Counted from the stretch's first letter, positions 47,517 through 59,446 are shown. The stretch: DNA of 64,000 nt from Dillenia suffruticosa (GCA_033439265.1 JAVTVX010000010.1:62001-126000); one strand, 5' to 3'. Notes: a model not told the origin generated them from the letters alone. Program-made: numbers and translations.

Positions 47517-48032
47517 CTAAATTAGACAGACATCACCATTTGTGACCACAAACTTTATCAGCCTGACTAAGGGAAGAGGAATGTTTGCATCCAATAGAAC
47601 CTTTTCTAGATAACTTAGGTTCACATTGTCATATGCTTTCCTCAAGTCCACCTCAAGCACCATAATGTGTTTCTTGTTTTTGGAGTTACGAATGGAGTGG
47701 ATGGCTTCCTGTATGATGACTATATTATCCACTGTCCCCTTTCCATGTAGGAAGCTGCTTTGGTGATGGCCAATAATCTCCTGAAGATAAGGTCTTAGTC
47801 TCTGAACTATCACTTTGGATAAGACTTTATAAGATGTGTTTAGGAGACTTAAAGGTCTGAAATCTCCCATGCTCACAGGCTTGGGTTGTTTAGGGATTAA
47901 TACCTCTAAGGTTTTGTCATACTCTGGACAGAAGTATCCTTTTCTTAAGGCCTCATTCATGAATCTGCGGAGAGTCTCCTTCATGATATCCCAATACTTT
48001 TGAAAGAAGATAGGTCTCCTCATGATCTTCAT
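47517..48032 (-). pseudogene. LINE reverse transcriptase fragment
   Basis: An open stretch of 171 codons covering RT fingers and palm. LEVLIPKQPKP, FRPLSLLNTSYKVLSKV and RLRPYLQEIIGHHQSSFL are typical of L1-type RT, and VDLRKAYDNV keeps the first catalytic Asp. Downstream it is cut by a stop and then by the AT-rich insertion. Confidence 0.93.
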
Positions 48033-48966
48033 CCGCCACTTTGGTTATCTTCTCGTGGTCTTCATCATGGAGCTTCTGCACCCACCTATTGAACCTGGTA
48101 CTAGGGATTTCCACTGTCTTGCAGGTAAAGAGCTCTAGAAAAAACTTCAGAGCGTGCTCCTTTAACACCTTTTAGTCGAAACACCACTCGCCCTCCACTT
48201 GCAGGGATGCTATTATGTTCATTTGCCTCTCATCTTTGTCAAGATATGAAAGAATCTTGTGTTCCTGGCTTCTTAGGTGAACCAGTTAATTATTGACTTT
48301 TTGGTGCTAGAATACCTCTTCATGGTTAAGGACCTTTTGATACTCCTCAACAGACTATGCTCCAAATTTTGTAGGAAAGTTGACTTGCCATAGTTCTTAG
48401 ACTTTTAGATTCCCTTTAATCTAGATTCAATTTCCCTATCCCTCCAAAATATATTGCCAAAAACTAAACTATTCCAAGCTTTAAGCTCTTCAAATGTGCC
48501 TTTGATTTTTTGCAAATGGGGACCATCCATTATAGACCATGCCTTTTCAAAGACCTTGCTGAACTAGGTTTGCTCTAACCACACTGCTTCACATATGAAA
48601 GGCTTCATGTCACTTCTAGGCGGGGAAGATAATCCAGTGCTTAGCATAATAGGACAGTGATCACTATGCAAATGAGGAAAATTGATCACTATAAATTTTG
48701 GAAAGTCTACTGCAAGTTACAAAACACTCTATCTAGCTTCTATTGGAGAATTACTTGACCCTAACACTTCCTTATCTGGGTGAACTTAGCCTCAACAACA
48801 TCTGTATCTATGAGATTACATCTATCCTTTCCTTCTCGAAACCTCTGATTTTTGTTCCACACTTCCCCTCTAGGTTACTGGTATCCTCCACTCCCAAAAT
48901 ATCACTAAAATCTCCCATGACAAACTAGGGCCGTACAATGTTCTTAGCGAACTCCATGAGCTCCCT

Positions 48967-49349
48967 CTAAGACACTTCCTTGGCTCTATGGTGCAGTTGA
49001 ACATCTACGTAGGTTATTGCCCACTTACCTGTGCCATCTTCCACGTGCATGTGAATCCACTTGTCAGAGTGGTTGAGAACTGTGAGCTTTACTATGCTGG
49101 TGTTCCAAGTGAGCCATAGACCACCTCTAAATTTTGAAGAGGGCACAACAAATTCACCATCCATACCACACTTGTCCAAAACTTTGGAAAATGGTTTTTG
49201 TCTACTTTCATATCCAATAAGCACAAAATTCCTGACTTGTCGTTTCTCACCATCTCTTTATAGACTCTTCTAAATCTGCTATTTTCTACTCCTTTAGAGT
49301 TGCATATAAGCACAAAAACTTCGGAAAATTGATGTTGTATTCCTTGCAT
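48967..49349 (-). pseudogene. LINE endonuclease fragment
   Basis: Two overlapping frames. SRFRRVYKEMVRNDKSGILC and a GGLWLTWNTSIVKLTVLNHS stretch match the APE-type endonuclease of L1 LINEs. The catalytic Glu of LLET is replaced (LLDMK). A frameshift separates the halves. Confidence 0.87.
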
Positions 49350-49607
49350 TGCTCACTATTGCGACCAATTTTTCTGCATTCGAATCATATTGTGTGTATT
49401 CTCTCATATTCAACCCTCTGAGCTCTTTTCCTGATTTTGACCCCAGTTATCAAAGCGTTATCTAGATCCACCTCTACACAAATTCTGGCATATTTACTTC
49501 TCAATGCATGGGTCGTGTTTAGAACCAGCCTTGATTGGCTTACTTATTGCCTTCCCAATTTCAAAGAGTACCTCCTCATTGAAAAATTCAATTGGTAACT
49601 GGGATAA

Positions 49608-51086
49608 TGGTGTGTCGTCAAACAACCAAAAATAAAATACCTACTTCAAACAATACGAATATAGCGCGAGTAGGGTCGTATCCACAGAGAACGGCGGATT
49701 TATCTCTTTCAAGGAAAATGAAAATATGGGGGGTTTTAATAAAATAATATAAAATAACTAAACAAACAAATTAATGAAAATTAACTACAATAAAATGATA
49801 AGAAAATATCAATTAAAGGAAAAGTTATCAATTAAGAGAAAACCTAACCAAAGGAGTTATTTCCGCCTTGATATGTTTGATTGATCATTGATACAAAAAT
49901 TACTCGATATTATGCGAATAAATTGGTTATAGCCGCTAAGTACCACGAAACAACCAATCTCTCCGTACTTCTTCGGTAATCAAGATACCATCGTTAATTA
50001 CTTCCCTAATCGAAAGACAACCCAAGAGACCCTCGTTGGATTTAATGTTCCGACAGCATTACGATCTAGAGAGACCCAATTCTAATCAGTAAATTCCAAC
50101 CTGAATTTATTTAAATTAGATTACCTAATTTCTTGATATAAATCCTACCGTTTGCGAGGCCATAAAATTATGTCAATTACCACTCCATTAAAAATACACA
50201 AACATTGCTATTTTTAAATGGTTGTAGACTATTCTAGGGTTATCAAACATAGGCCTCTATTTAATAATCCCAAAACGATCATAAACACTAAGCATAGAGA
50301 TTAAATAAATACCCACAAATATCAAGCAAATAAGATCATTTAGATCTCACAATCATCATTCATCAAGGCTTCAATAATTTTTTGACTAGAAAAATAAATT
50401 AAAAACAAAGCATAATAAAAAGAAAACTCATAAAAAAGGATTTATTGCTCCTAAGAAATGAAGAAAAGAACAAAGAGTTTCTCTCCCGGCTGAAGGCTGC
50501 TACTGTAGACGTGAATAGTGCTGCCCCCAAGGGGCTGCCCGGCTGCCTCCTCCAAGGTTCTCCTAAGGTATGGAATACTCCTATATATATAGGAGTAGAA
50601 AACCCTAAAGAAAATAGAATTTTTCCTATTTGTAAAAAGTAAATATTTCTAACCCTAATAACTACTAAATAAAAAGAAAGTAAAAAGTAAAATTCCTAAA
50701 ACATAATATCTAACAAATTTACATTTTTAAAAATTTCTTTTCCTAAATATTAGGAATGGAATCAAATTCTTCAAAATCTTCAATATTCCAAATTCAGTCC
50801 AATTTCCTCTTGAATGTGTAACTGGGAAAGGAAATTTTTACTGCAGTAAATCTTCAAAACCTTTTGCTTGCCTCTTGAAATCCACGTGCCCACGTGCTAA
50901 TGAAAGAGTATTGCTGTCCAATTTTTCATACTTTACAAAATTGCTCCAATTTAACTCATTTTTCTTCATTTTCCAAAATAAGTCTCCTCCTAAATCAAAT
51001 GTCACAAAACATAAATATTAGTGTAATATTTATTCAAAAATAATACAAAATCAATCGCAAATATTACACTTATTTAACCCCTATCA
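49608..51086 (-). repeat. 3' LTR of the Tat-lineage gypsy element (1479 bp)
   Basis: TGGTGTGTCG...CCCCTATCA, the same length and nearly the same sequence as 54472-55950. On the minus strand the purine-rich GTGTGGGGGAATTTG abuts its start (51083-51098 on +), a polypurine tract. A perfect 20-bp palindrome ACTCCTATATATATAGGAGT at 50577-50596 carries the likely minus-strand TATA. Two CACGTG words lie at 50882-50887 and 50890-50895. Confidence 0.96.
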
Positions 51087-52814
51087 AATTCCCCCACACC
51101 TAGATGATGCTTGTCCTCAAGTATCTCCAACTAAAATAAAATTAAAACTATCCAACCTATTTTTTTCTTCCAAGCGTCCAAGTTAATAATTACTATAAAA
51201 GTCAAACAAAAAACACAATCGAAACAACAAGTATTTCATAGCATTCTGCACTAAAACAACCACTACATATCCCAACAGTCACTTATGAAATCCAAACAGC
51301 AAGATTCGACAATCCTCTCCAAGGGTCACTCTAATGCACTCAAAAGGGTAAAGAATATTTCAATAATACTCAAATCAACACATTGGAATTGGCATTGCCA
51401 TATGCTTGCAAATATATCAGATCTCCACCACTTAAATTTAGAATTTCATGCATCAATCTAAAGGTTTTTCATTTGGTTGTAACGTGGCTAGGGTTGAGGG
51501 TAGGGTAAAAGGGAATATCAAGGGTTAAAAACGTACCAAAGGCCATATATAACTAACCACACAATTTTTTATAACATTGATCGATCTTTGCCTCAACAAA
51601 TAACAAACAAAATTGACTTCTTGCTCTTCAAATGAATAGAAAATAGCAAACAATCATACAAGAATATCAAATGTTTTCTCAATTTTCTATGACTGAAGTG
51701 TAAATGAATTTTCAATCAAAATACAACACTTCTTTTTCACAACCACTTTTTTTTTCTTTTTTTTTTTCAGCATTTTCTTTTTTTTTCTTGCTTTTTGTTT
51801 TCTCTTGCTTTTTTTTTCGAACATATATCATCTTCATGAAAATGTCAACATCAAAATTCCAATCATCATCTTCGTATTGAGGCGAATATAAAACCAAAAT
51901 CATGCAATTAAATATATATATCTTTGGTACTAGGGTTTGAAACGAAGGCTAAAATCAAAGGCTAGGTGTTGTATTGAGTGGGTTTTAAAGAAGAAAAAGG
52001 GTAAAGGCTCAAATTGGGTAACTAAGGGTTTATGAAATCAGGGTATGGATTTTAAGAAAGTCAAAAATGGGGTAAAACCTAAGTGCCTTTGTCATTTCAA
52101 TGCATAAAATCCTATATGTGGTCTCGAAATGTATAACAATGCAAATTCTAGAATGTGCAATCCAAGTGTGATAATCACTCATCAAGAAAAATAATCTCGA
52201 GCATAAAGAATGAATTTGCTTATTTATGGCTCAAAACCTCACTTTTTAAGTAGGGTTTTTGTCAAATCTTATATGTTCATCATTCAAAGAAAACTATTAA
52301 AGACATGAGAAGTCATTTCAAACACAAAAGCCATTGATACAAGCCATTTTTCATATATCTCTAGCCAACCAAATAGCATACATCAACAAAGAAAGCTCGG
52401 AATTTTTTTTTTTTTTGACGAAACAAAATTTAAACTAATAAAAAAAATAAATATAGTGTCAAAAACCAAAACAAAGAGAAAAACACCTAACATCCCCCCA
52501 CACCTAAATCATACATTGTCCTCAATGTATGCTCAAGTTAAGAGAGATAAAAAAATGCATAAATAAATCAAACAAAATAAAAGAAAAAAAACAAACAAAT
52601 AAAAGAGAAAGGTGAGAACAATACTCCCCTAGTGTAGAGTGGAGAATGGAGGAACAATTCCAACGAACTCGAGAAAAGAGCTATGACGTGGACACACCGT
52701 AATTATCAAACATTTCGGTCTATTATTGAGGCTTCAAGGTAGAGAGAGAAACCCTAAAAAAATAAATAAATAAATGCAAGTGTTAAAATAGAAGTGAAAT
52801 TCGCCTCTATCTCT

Positions 52815-52856
<42 letters not shown>

Positions 52857-53234
52857 CAGAAGTGAGTTGATTTTAGGGCGTGGGCACGCCCTAAATGAAG
52901 TGAGATTCTGTCTATCTAATAGTCGAAGGGCCAGACGTGGATGGATCGTAGAGCGTGGTCACGCCCTATCGTAGGAGTACGTCTGCCAGTGGGAGTGATA
53001 TGGGCAGATGTGGGTAGGAGTTAGGGCGTGGGCACGCCCTATACTACGACCGCTTCTGAATTTTTTTTTTTTTTTTTTTTTAAACCTAAATCAAAGATCA
53101 AGACTAAATCAAATCAACATAAATGAGAATAAATAAATAAAAATAAAAATAACAATAAATATAAAGAAAGTATTGGGTTGCCTCCCAATAAGCGCCTTTG
53201 TTTCATGTCTTTGGCTCGACATGATCTTCTCTTT
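51087..53234 (-). other. Long 3' untranslated region of the Tat-lineage element
   Basis: About 2.1 kb between the end of the ORF and the 3' LTR. It has no frame of note and A/T-rich composition. It includes a 39-T run (52818-52856), a 21-T run (53061-53081), and between them three palindromes. The gggttgcctcccaataagcg block at 53172 is a conserved word of Tat/Athila elements by my recollection. Confidence 0.8.
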
Positions 53235-54320
53235 TCAACCTCGCTCAAACATCGGTCCGGTCCATTTTGACTTTAACTTGCCTGGAATGAATTTCAATCT
53301 TAAATTGAAATGAAGGACTTTATGGCCTACCATAAATTGTTTTCGATATGGGAGTTTATTTTGAAAAAATTTATCCCATTGTGCAAAATTATTTGTAAAA
53401 TTCTTTTCAAACACAAAATTCAATTTATTTTGCACAAAAGAGTCATGAACAGTGAAGTCCATCTCCTTCTCATCATCTTGTTCCTTGGAATATGTCAACC
53501 TACCAGGAAAAGGATAATAGATAGTTAGTTTCAAATTTGAGTTGTTCAATTCCTCACTTACCTTCGTGGCCGATTTATTTAATATTGATACTTTGGTTTG
53601 TTCGGCCTCTTTATCTCCTTCAGTTGTCGATGAGTTGTCCTGCAGTTTCCCTTCATTCTTGACCACCATAACACTCACATTTTTTTCCAGGTCAATCTCT
53701 ACTTGAGAGGTTAGCTTCCCATTATTTTTCTCCATTCGACTTATGGTCGTTGCCAGTTGCGACACCTGATTTTCCAAGTTTTGGATGCTGATTCTTGTCT
53801 CTAGTTGAAATCGTTGATTTTCCTGTTGTAACCGTTGGGTTTCCTGTTGAAACAATTGAGTGCTGTTAGCCAAACTTTTAATAATTTCTTCTAAAAACAT
53901 ACCTTGATTTGAAGAGGGTTGCTGAGATTGAAATTGTGGTCGGTATTGTGGTCGTTGTTGGAACTCTTGTGGCCAATTTCCATAACTGAAGTTTGGTTGA
54001 TCCAACCATCCTTGGTTGTAGGGGTTCGAATATGGATCATCATAAAGAATGGGACACTTATCGGTTGGATGCCTCATGTTCGAGCAAATACCACATGCTT
54101 TCACTTGTTGGATTTGTCCTACAACAAATCTTTCCACAATAGAAATTAGAGAATCTATTTTATGTTCGAGAGAAGAACTACTCACCTCATTGACCCTTGT
54201 TGGAATATCTTGCCATATTCCAAATTGATGGGGAGTCTCAATATTAGAAAAATCACTGCAAAAAGCATGTTCATTAAAATCAGGAAATAACAACTCCCTT
54301 AAAGTCTTTTGACTGGCCAT
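53235..54320 (-). CDS. Gag-integrase-tail fusion protein of a non-autonomous gypsy element
   Basis: An intact ORF of 361 codons and the only long one in the element. Residues 1-28 (MASQKTLRELLFPDFNEHAF) are the Tat/Athila Gag N-terminus. From about 31 (HQFGIWQDIPTRVNEVSSSS) it is already the linker after the Gag core, so the retrotransposon-gag domain is missing. A zinc knuckle CX2CX4HX4C lies at C76, C79, H84 and C89. Gln-rich and coiled-coil-like segments follow (about 150-205). Near the end, VLHFNLRLKFIPGKLKSKW and TGP match the C-terminus of Tat integrase. Protease, RT, RNase H and integrase core are absent. It lies just inside the primer binding site. It could bind nucleic acid through the knuckle but could not by itself form capsid or reverse-transcribe. 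Intact length and young LTRs argue that this form was recently mobile with help in trans. Confidence 0.9.
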   Translation of the reverse strand: MASQKTLRELLFPDFNEHAFCSDFSNIETPHQFGIWQDIPTRVNEVSSSSLEHKIDSLISIVERFVVGQIQQVKACGICSNMRHPTDKCPILYDDPYSNPYNQGWLDQPNFSYGNWPQEFQQRPQYRPQFQSQQPSSNQGMFLEEIIKSLANSTQLFQQETQRLQQENQRFQLETRISIQNLENQVSQLATTISRMEKNNGKLTSQVEIDLEKNVSVMVVKNEGKLQDNSSTTEGDKEAEQTKVSILNKSATKVSEELNNSNLKLTIYYPFPGRLTYSKEQDDEKEMDFTVHDSFVQNKLNFVFEKNFTNNFAQWDKFFQNKLPYRKQFMVGHKVLHFNLRLKFIPGKLKSKWTGPMFERG

Positions 54321-54454
54321 GTCCGAATGTTTAAAATTCTTCTCTTCAATGTCGTTGACAAACTTTCAATAAATTCACTGCAAATATTAGTCCCAAAAAA
54401 AAAATAAAAAGAAACAAAAGTTAAAAGAAATAAATCACTTAACACCGTTCCCCG

Positions 54455-54471
54455 GCAGCAGCGCCAAAATT
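54455..54471 (-). promoter_or_regulatory. Primer binding site of the Tat-lineage element
   Basis: On the minus strand the LTR is followed by AATTTTGGCGCTGCTGCCGG. TTTTGGCGC...GCCGGGGAA is the tRNA-primer site form of Tat/Ogre/Athila elements (one or two bases off the common TGGCGCCGTTGCCGGGG). Confidence 0.8.
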
Positions 54472-55950
54472 TGGTGTGTCGTCAAACAACCAAAAATAAA
54501 ATACCTACTTCAAACAATACGAATATAGCGCGAGTAGGGTCGTATCCACAGAGAACGGCGGATTTATCTCTTTCAAGGAAAATGAAAATATGGGGGGTTT
54601 TGATGAAATAATCTAAAATAACTAAACAAACAAATTAATGAAAATTAACTACAATAAAATGATGAGAAAATATCAATTAAAGGAAAAGTTATCAATTAAG
54701 AGAAAACCTAGCCAAAGGAGTTATTTCCGCCTTGATATGTTTGATTGATCATTGATACAAAAATTACTCGATATTATGCGAATAAATTGGTTATAGCCGC
54801 TAAGTACCACGAAGCAACCAATCTCTCCGTACTTCTTCGGTAATCAAGATACCATCGTTAATTACTTCCCTAATCGAAAGACAACCCAAGAGACCTTCGT
54901 TGGATTTAATGTTCCGACAGCATTACGATCTAGAGAGACCCAATTCTATTCAGTAAATTCCAACCTGAATTTATTTAAATTAGATTACCTAATTTCTTGA
55001 CATAAATCCTACCGCTTGCGAAGCCATAAAATTATGTCAATTACCACTCCATTAAAAATACACAAACATTGCTATTTTTAAATGGTTGTAGACTATTCTA
55101 GGGTTATCAAACATAGGCCTCTATTTAACAATCCCAAAACGATCATAAACACTAAGCATAGAGATTAAATAAATACCCACAAATATCAAGCAAATAAGAT
55201 CATTTAGATCTCACAATCATCATTCATCAAGGCTTCAATAATTTTTTGACTAGAAAAATAAATTAAAAACAAAGCATAATAAAAAGAAAACTCATAAAAA
55301 AGGATTTATTGCTCCTAAGAAATGAAGAAAAGAACAAAGAGTTTCTCTCCCGGCTGAAGGCTGCTACTGTAGACGTGAATAGTGCTGCCCCCAAGGGACT
55401 GCCCGGCTGCCTCCTCCAAGGTTCTCCTAAGGTATGGAATACTCCTATATATATAGGAGTAGAAAACCCTAAAGAAAATAGAATTTTTCCTATTTGTAAA
55501 AAGTAAATATTTCTAACCCTAATAACTACTAAATAAAAAGAAAGTAAAAAGTAAAATTCCTAAAACATAATATCTAACAAATTTACATCTTTAAAAATTT
55601 CTTTTCCTAAATATTAGGAATGGAATCAAATTCTTCAAAATCTTCAATATTCCAAGTCCACTCCAATTTCCTCTTGAATGTGTAACTAGGAAAGGAAATT
55701 TTTACTGCAGTAAATCTTCAAAACCTTTTGCTTGCCTCTTGAAATCCACGTGCCCACGTGCTAATGAAAGAGTATTGCTGTCCAATTTTTCATACTTTAC
55801 AAAATTGCTCCAATTTAACTCATTTTTCTTCATTTTCCAAAATAAGTCTCCTCCTAAATCAAATGTCACAAAACATAAATATTAGTGTAATATTTATTCA
55901 AAAATAATACAAAATCAATCGCAAATATTACACTTATTTGACCCCTATCA
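54472..55950 (-). repeat. 5' LTR of the Tat-lineage gypsy element (1479 bp)
   Basis: TGGTGTGTCG...CCCCTATCA next to the primer binding site, 1479 bp, as in the left LTR, with few differences. The flanks gataa (49603-49607) and ggtaa (55951-55955) are a 5-bp duplication with one change. A plus-strand frame of 65 codons (55309-55506) is present in both LTRs with the same translation, but it is antisense to the element and likely a by-product. Confidence 0.96.
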
Positions 55951-56543
55951 GGTAACCTAACCCATACAATAGTAGTTTTGATTTTGTCTACAGTAGAAGA
56001 AAATCATGGTTTATATTTCCTGATTGTCAGTCGTGTTCATGGATTAGCCATGGTCACTCTGTTAGGACACGGTAGTAATCCTCCCGTGATGATAACTTAG
56101 CCAAAAAGTAGCTCTCCCCTAAGTCGAGTAGTTCTAAGCCGCTTTCGAGCTTCCACATGTTAGTTATGTTGTTGAGCATTAGCTGATATTCAATGCTTTT
56201 CCCTAACATCTTAATGATTAGAGACTGCTTCAATGGTATCCATAACATCCTTAACTCCTCGTCAATCATTGGGACCAAAGGGATTTTCCCTTTAGTTTCT
56301 TCTTCCACTGGTTCTTCTGTCATAGGGTCAATCTCTGGTTCTAATTCCTCTTCATATTCCATGACCGCACTCCTTGTGCTTGCCTTTCCCAACAACATTT
56401 CCTTGAAGCATTCATATTCTCCCCACTCCTGCTATCATTTGCTTTTACTTTCTTATTGCTTCTCTGCAGGTGGTCCTGGTAACCCCTTCCCATGCTTCCT
56501 CTCTCCCGCTCTCCCTTGCTTCTCGTTAAAGTGGGACTTCTTA
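55951..56543 (-). mobile_element. L1-type LINE, minus strand, 5' part (ORF1, DUF4283)
   Basis: The other side of the LINE split by the Tat element. Minus-strand ORF1 starts near 56495 (MGRGYQDHLQRSNKKVKAND). It passes through an acidic stretch into DUF4283 (56054-56398: IPLKQSLIIKMLGKSIEYQL, ELLDLGESYFLAKLSSREDY). The frame ends in VWVRL at the insertion point, and the rest of the domain is at 49560-49607. The LINE's 5' end may have been trimmed by the gypsy insertion at 56544. Confidence 0.88.
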
Positions 56544-59446
56544 TGTAACACCGGGAAAGTTCGGTTGTGTATTGATATTAAAGTGATTATTTGAGATTTT
56601 TATATTTTGTAAAATATAAGAGAATAATTAATTTAAAGTTAAATATGGATTTTGTTTTTTGGACTGCATGAGAATTTCCTTATGCTGACGCAAGTGAAAT
56701 TTGTGCTAACATAAATGAACTTTGTGTTGACGTAAGTGAACTTTGTGTTGACATAAGTGAATTTTGTGTTGGCACAAGTGAACTTTGTGTTGACATAAGT
56801 GAACTTTGGTTGACACAACACTATGTGTTAGTCATGCAACTATCTTGCGTTGACATGTGTCAAGGGTGTATCGATACAATACTTTAGACTCTCGATTGAT
56901 AGGTTTTTTATTTTTAAGTGTTTGGTTACTAGAGTACTCAATACTCGATAGAATTTGGATTACTGTGAGAAATTGAGTTATTCGCTAGAGCTTTAATTTG
57001 GTGGACTGTTTCTCTAATATCGGTTTCCTAGTTGGTGATAACTATCTCTTCTTATATTCCACCATCTTTCAATAATTACTACCTTTTGGTGTGTGCATAT
57101 ATATATGTTTTCCACTTATCGGTTGGTATAAATTTTCCAATCACCTCTCGATATTGAAACATTTACATTAAGTCTCTCGGTACATGTTTACTTCTCGATA
57201 GAGGTTTGCTGTTTTACTAATGGGAACCTTGCTTGTACACTTTCTTATTTTTAACTGTGAAACTGCTTAGTACTAAATTTTGTGAGACTCCTCCATATTT
57301 CTTCCCACCTTCTTGGTCATACTTGCAATCACAGTCTCTCAGTACATGTTTACTTCTCGGTAGAGGTCTGCTATTTTGCTAATGGGAACCTTGTTGGTAC
57401 ACTTTCCTATTTTTAACCGTGAAACTGCTCGGTATTGAATTTTGTGAGACTCCTCTATATTTCTCCCAACCTTCTTGGTCATCTTGCAATCACTTCTCGG
57501 TGGCATGGAGAATTGAATTTGAGTTGCACTTACAATTTCCTCTCGGCACATGTAGTCAAGGAGATTTGAATCCAAACATCACAAGTCACCCAAAAAGTCT
57601 TCCACCACCAAACCACTCAAATACTTTAATTATATGATACACAAATTATATTATATCCTATATTTTTAAATATTCCAAATTTTTAATATTTCTAATTTAT
57701 TTCTTGTAAATTTCATTTTCATTCCAACATTCCCTTACTCGGCACCAAATATATTTTCTCAATACAATCAAAACTCCAAATATTTAAACTCATTGGGTTG
57801 ACCTTCTCAATAATCCAAAAATGATAAATTGGGCATTTTTGTCCAATTTAGAGGTGTAAGAGGGCTATCAAAGAAATATTGAAAATAGATTTGAAGATAA
57901 AAGTAGAATGGGACTCCAGAACATTTGAAACTCAAGAATTTCACATCACTTTCTAGACTATTCTATTTTTCTCTCCCAAACCCACCATTGAGCTCTCCCC
58001 CTCTCTCTTTCTCTTCCAAAATCCAATCGATCTATACCAAAACTCAAGATCAAATGTTCCAAGGTATATATCCAAACTCCCCAAAGTTAGATTTTCGCAT
58101 TGAATTTGGACGAGTTTAAGGATTTAGAGTTGTTAAAAAGAAAAAAAAAAAAAGGAGAAGATCCAAGGTTTGGTATAACCCAAACAGGAAAGATTCTTTG
58201 GAGACAAATCCAAGGTGTTGGACAAAGTTAATCGAGACAAATCTCTTGTTGTGAATAGATCTTGGAATGACTACTCTCCCTAAACGTGAGTGGATGGTCT
58301 GTTATATTTGCGAATGAGAAAATATTTTTCTTGGTTTTTCTAAAATAATTTTTAACTTTGACTTATATAAAATGTTTTGTGAATATAGAGTGTCCTTAAA
58401 AATATTTTGATTTGAGTTGCAAATACATCTTCTGTCATGTTACATTTCTTGCTAGATTTTTATTGTTGAATATATGGATTGTGAGTTGTATTGATTTTCT
58501 ATGACACGATACGATTTTGTAAAATGGTGCAATTGTGGGGTGAGAGCACTCATATTTATATGATGACTGGTTTAAGCTTCCACGGACTAATTCAAGGGGG
58601 CGGCATGTAGAGTTTGTTAGAGTTGAGGGGTAGATGCGGTAGAGAGATGCCCTCCAACTCCTTGTCGAGCTAACTTGGTTGCACCACCTTGGGGGTTTTG
58701 AGTTAACGGCAAGGTTGGGGTTGATGTTTATGATGGACAATGAATGAAAACTCTTTGGCAGTTTAACCATTGGTCCGGTCCAAACCTTTGGTGAAAAGAT
58801 TTTAAGATAAACTCATTGGTTTTAAAAACAAGTGCATTTTATCTATAGTAAATGTTTATTATGTTTCATTGGAACCATGACGTTTGTTGAAAAAAGTTTT
58901 GATAACTACATTATGTTTTGCTGAACCGAAAATATGATTTGAAATCATTGTTTGACACTTCCACACTCACTGCTCACTCACTTACACAACTATGTTATTG
59001 TACTTCACTCATTGTGTATTTTTATACTCATCCCTTTATCTCCATTTTTTTCCAGAGGAAGTGTGAAGGTAGAAGGCACTCTACTAGTAGGTAGATCTGG
59101 TTGAGGAGAGTGCTGTCCAAGACCAACTTTTGGTATTAATCCTTCATGGGTGTGGATTTGGAGGCATGTAGATGTAACCAATGGAGGGCATTTTAAAGTA
59201 GAAACTCTTTATATAATATAATTTTCTTTTTTGTTTTACTAAAGTTAAAAACTTATATGTTGAAATTTTAAATATTTATTCGTTTCTTACATGTTATTGG
59301 ATTTAAATATTTTATGAGCCGGATTTCTTGGAAAGAAGTATTTTCATAGCTTTGCGGGATCTTGAGGTGTTTGCTGGTGATTGCACATGCTTCTAGATCA
59401 TGCGACGATTATCGCATGCCCTGACCCTCGAGTCTGAGGTGTAACA
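56544..59446 (+). repeat. 5' LTR of a chromovirus/Tekay-like gypsy element (2903 bp)
   Basis: Starts TGTAACACCGGGAAAG and ends GAGGTGTAACA, directly before a primer binding site-like ATTGGTGTCAGAGC (59452-59465). The first 600 bp recur at 62452-63155. It contains a 21-bp tandem repeat (about 56684-56820) and a 162-bp tandem duplication (57172-57333 and 57334-57494). LTRs of 2-3 kb are normal for Tekay/Del. Confidence 0.85.

Larger units (their letters stand above)
45337..49607 (-). mobile_element. L1-type LINE, minus strand, 3' part (ORF1 end, ORF2)
   Basis: Reads right to left. After the ORF1 end (49560-49600, LPIEFFNEEVLFEIGKA) comes the endonuclease at about 49350-48970 (RRVYKEMVRNDKSGILCLLD; ILCLLET is usual). 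The RT is at 48032-47517 (LEVLIPKQPKPVSMGDFRPLS, VDLRKAYDNV) and a damaged FAND catalytic box (FADD in the family) near 47345. A zinc-binding domain is near 46150-46300 and a C-terminal RNase H at 45432-45707. The tail is poly(A) at 45337. An AT-rich piece of about 200 bp at 47095-47300 replaces part of RT. Many stops; inactive. Confidence 0.9.

Noticed and set aside
50445..50642. 65-codon frame kept in both LTRs
   Set aside because: Not listed as a gene: antisense to the element, no domain, and the LTRs are too alike for conservation to mean much.
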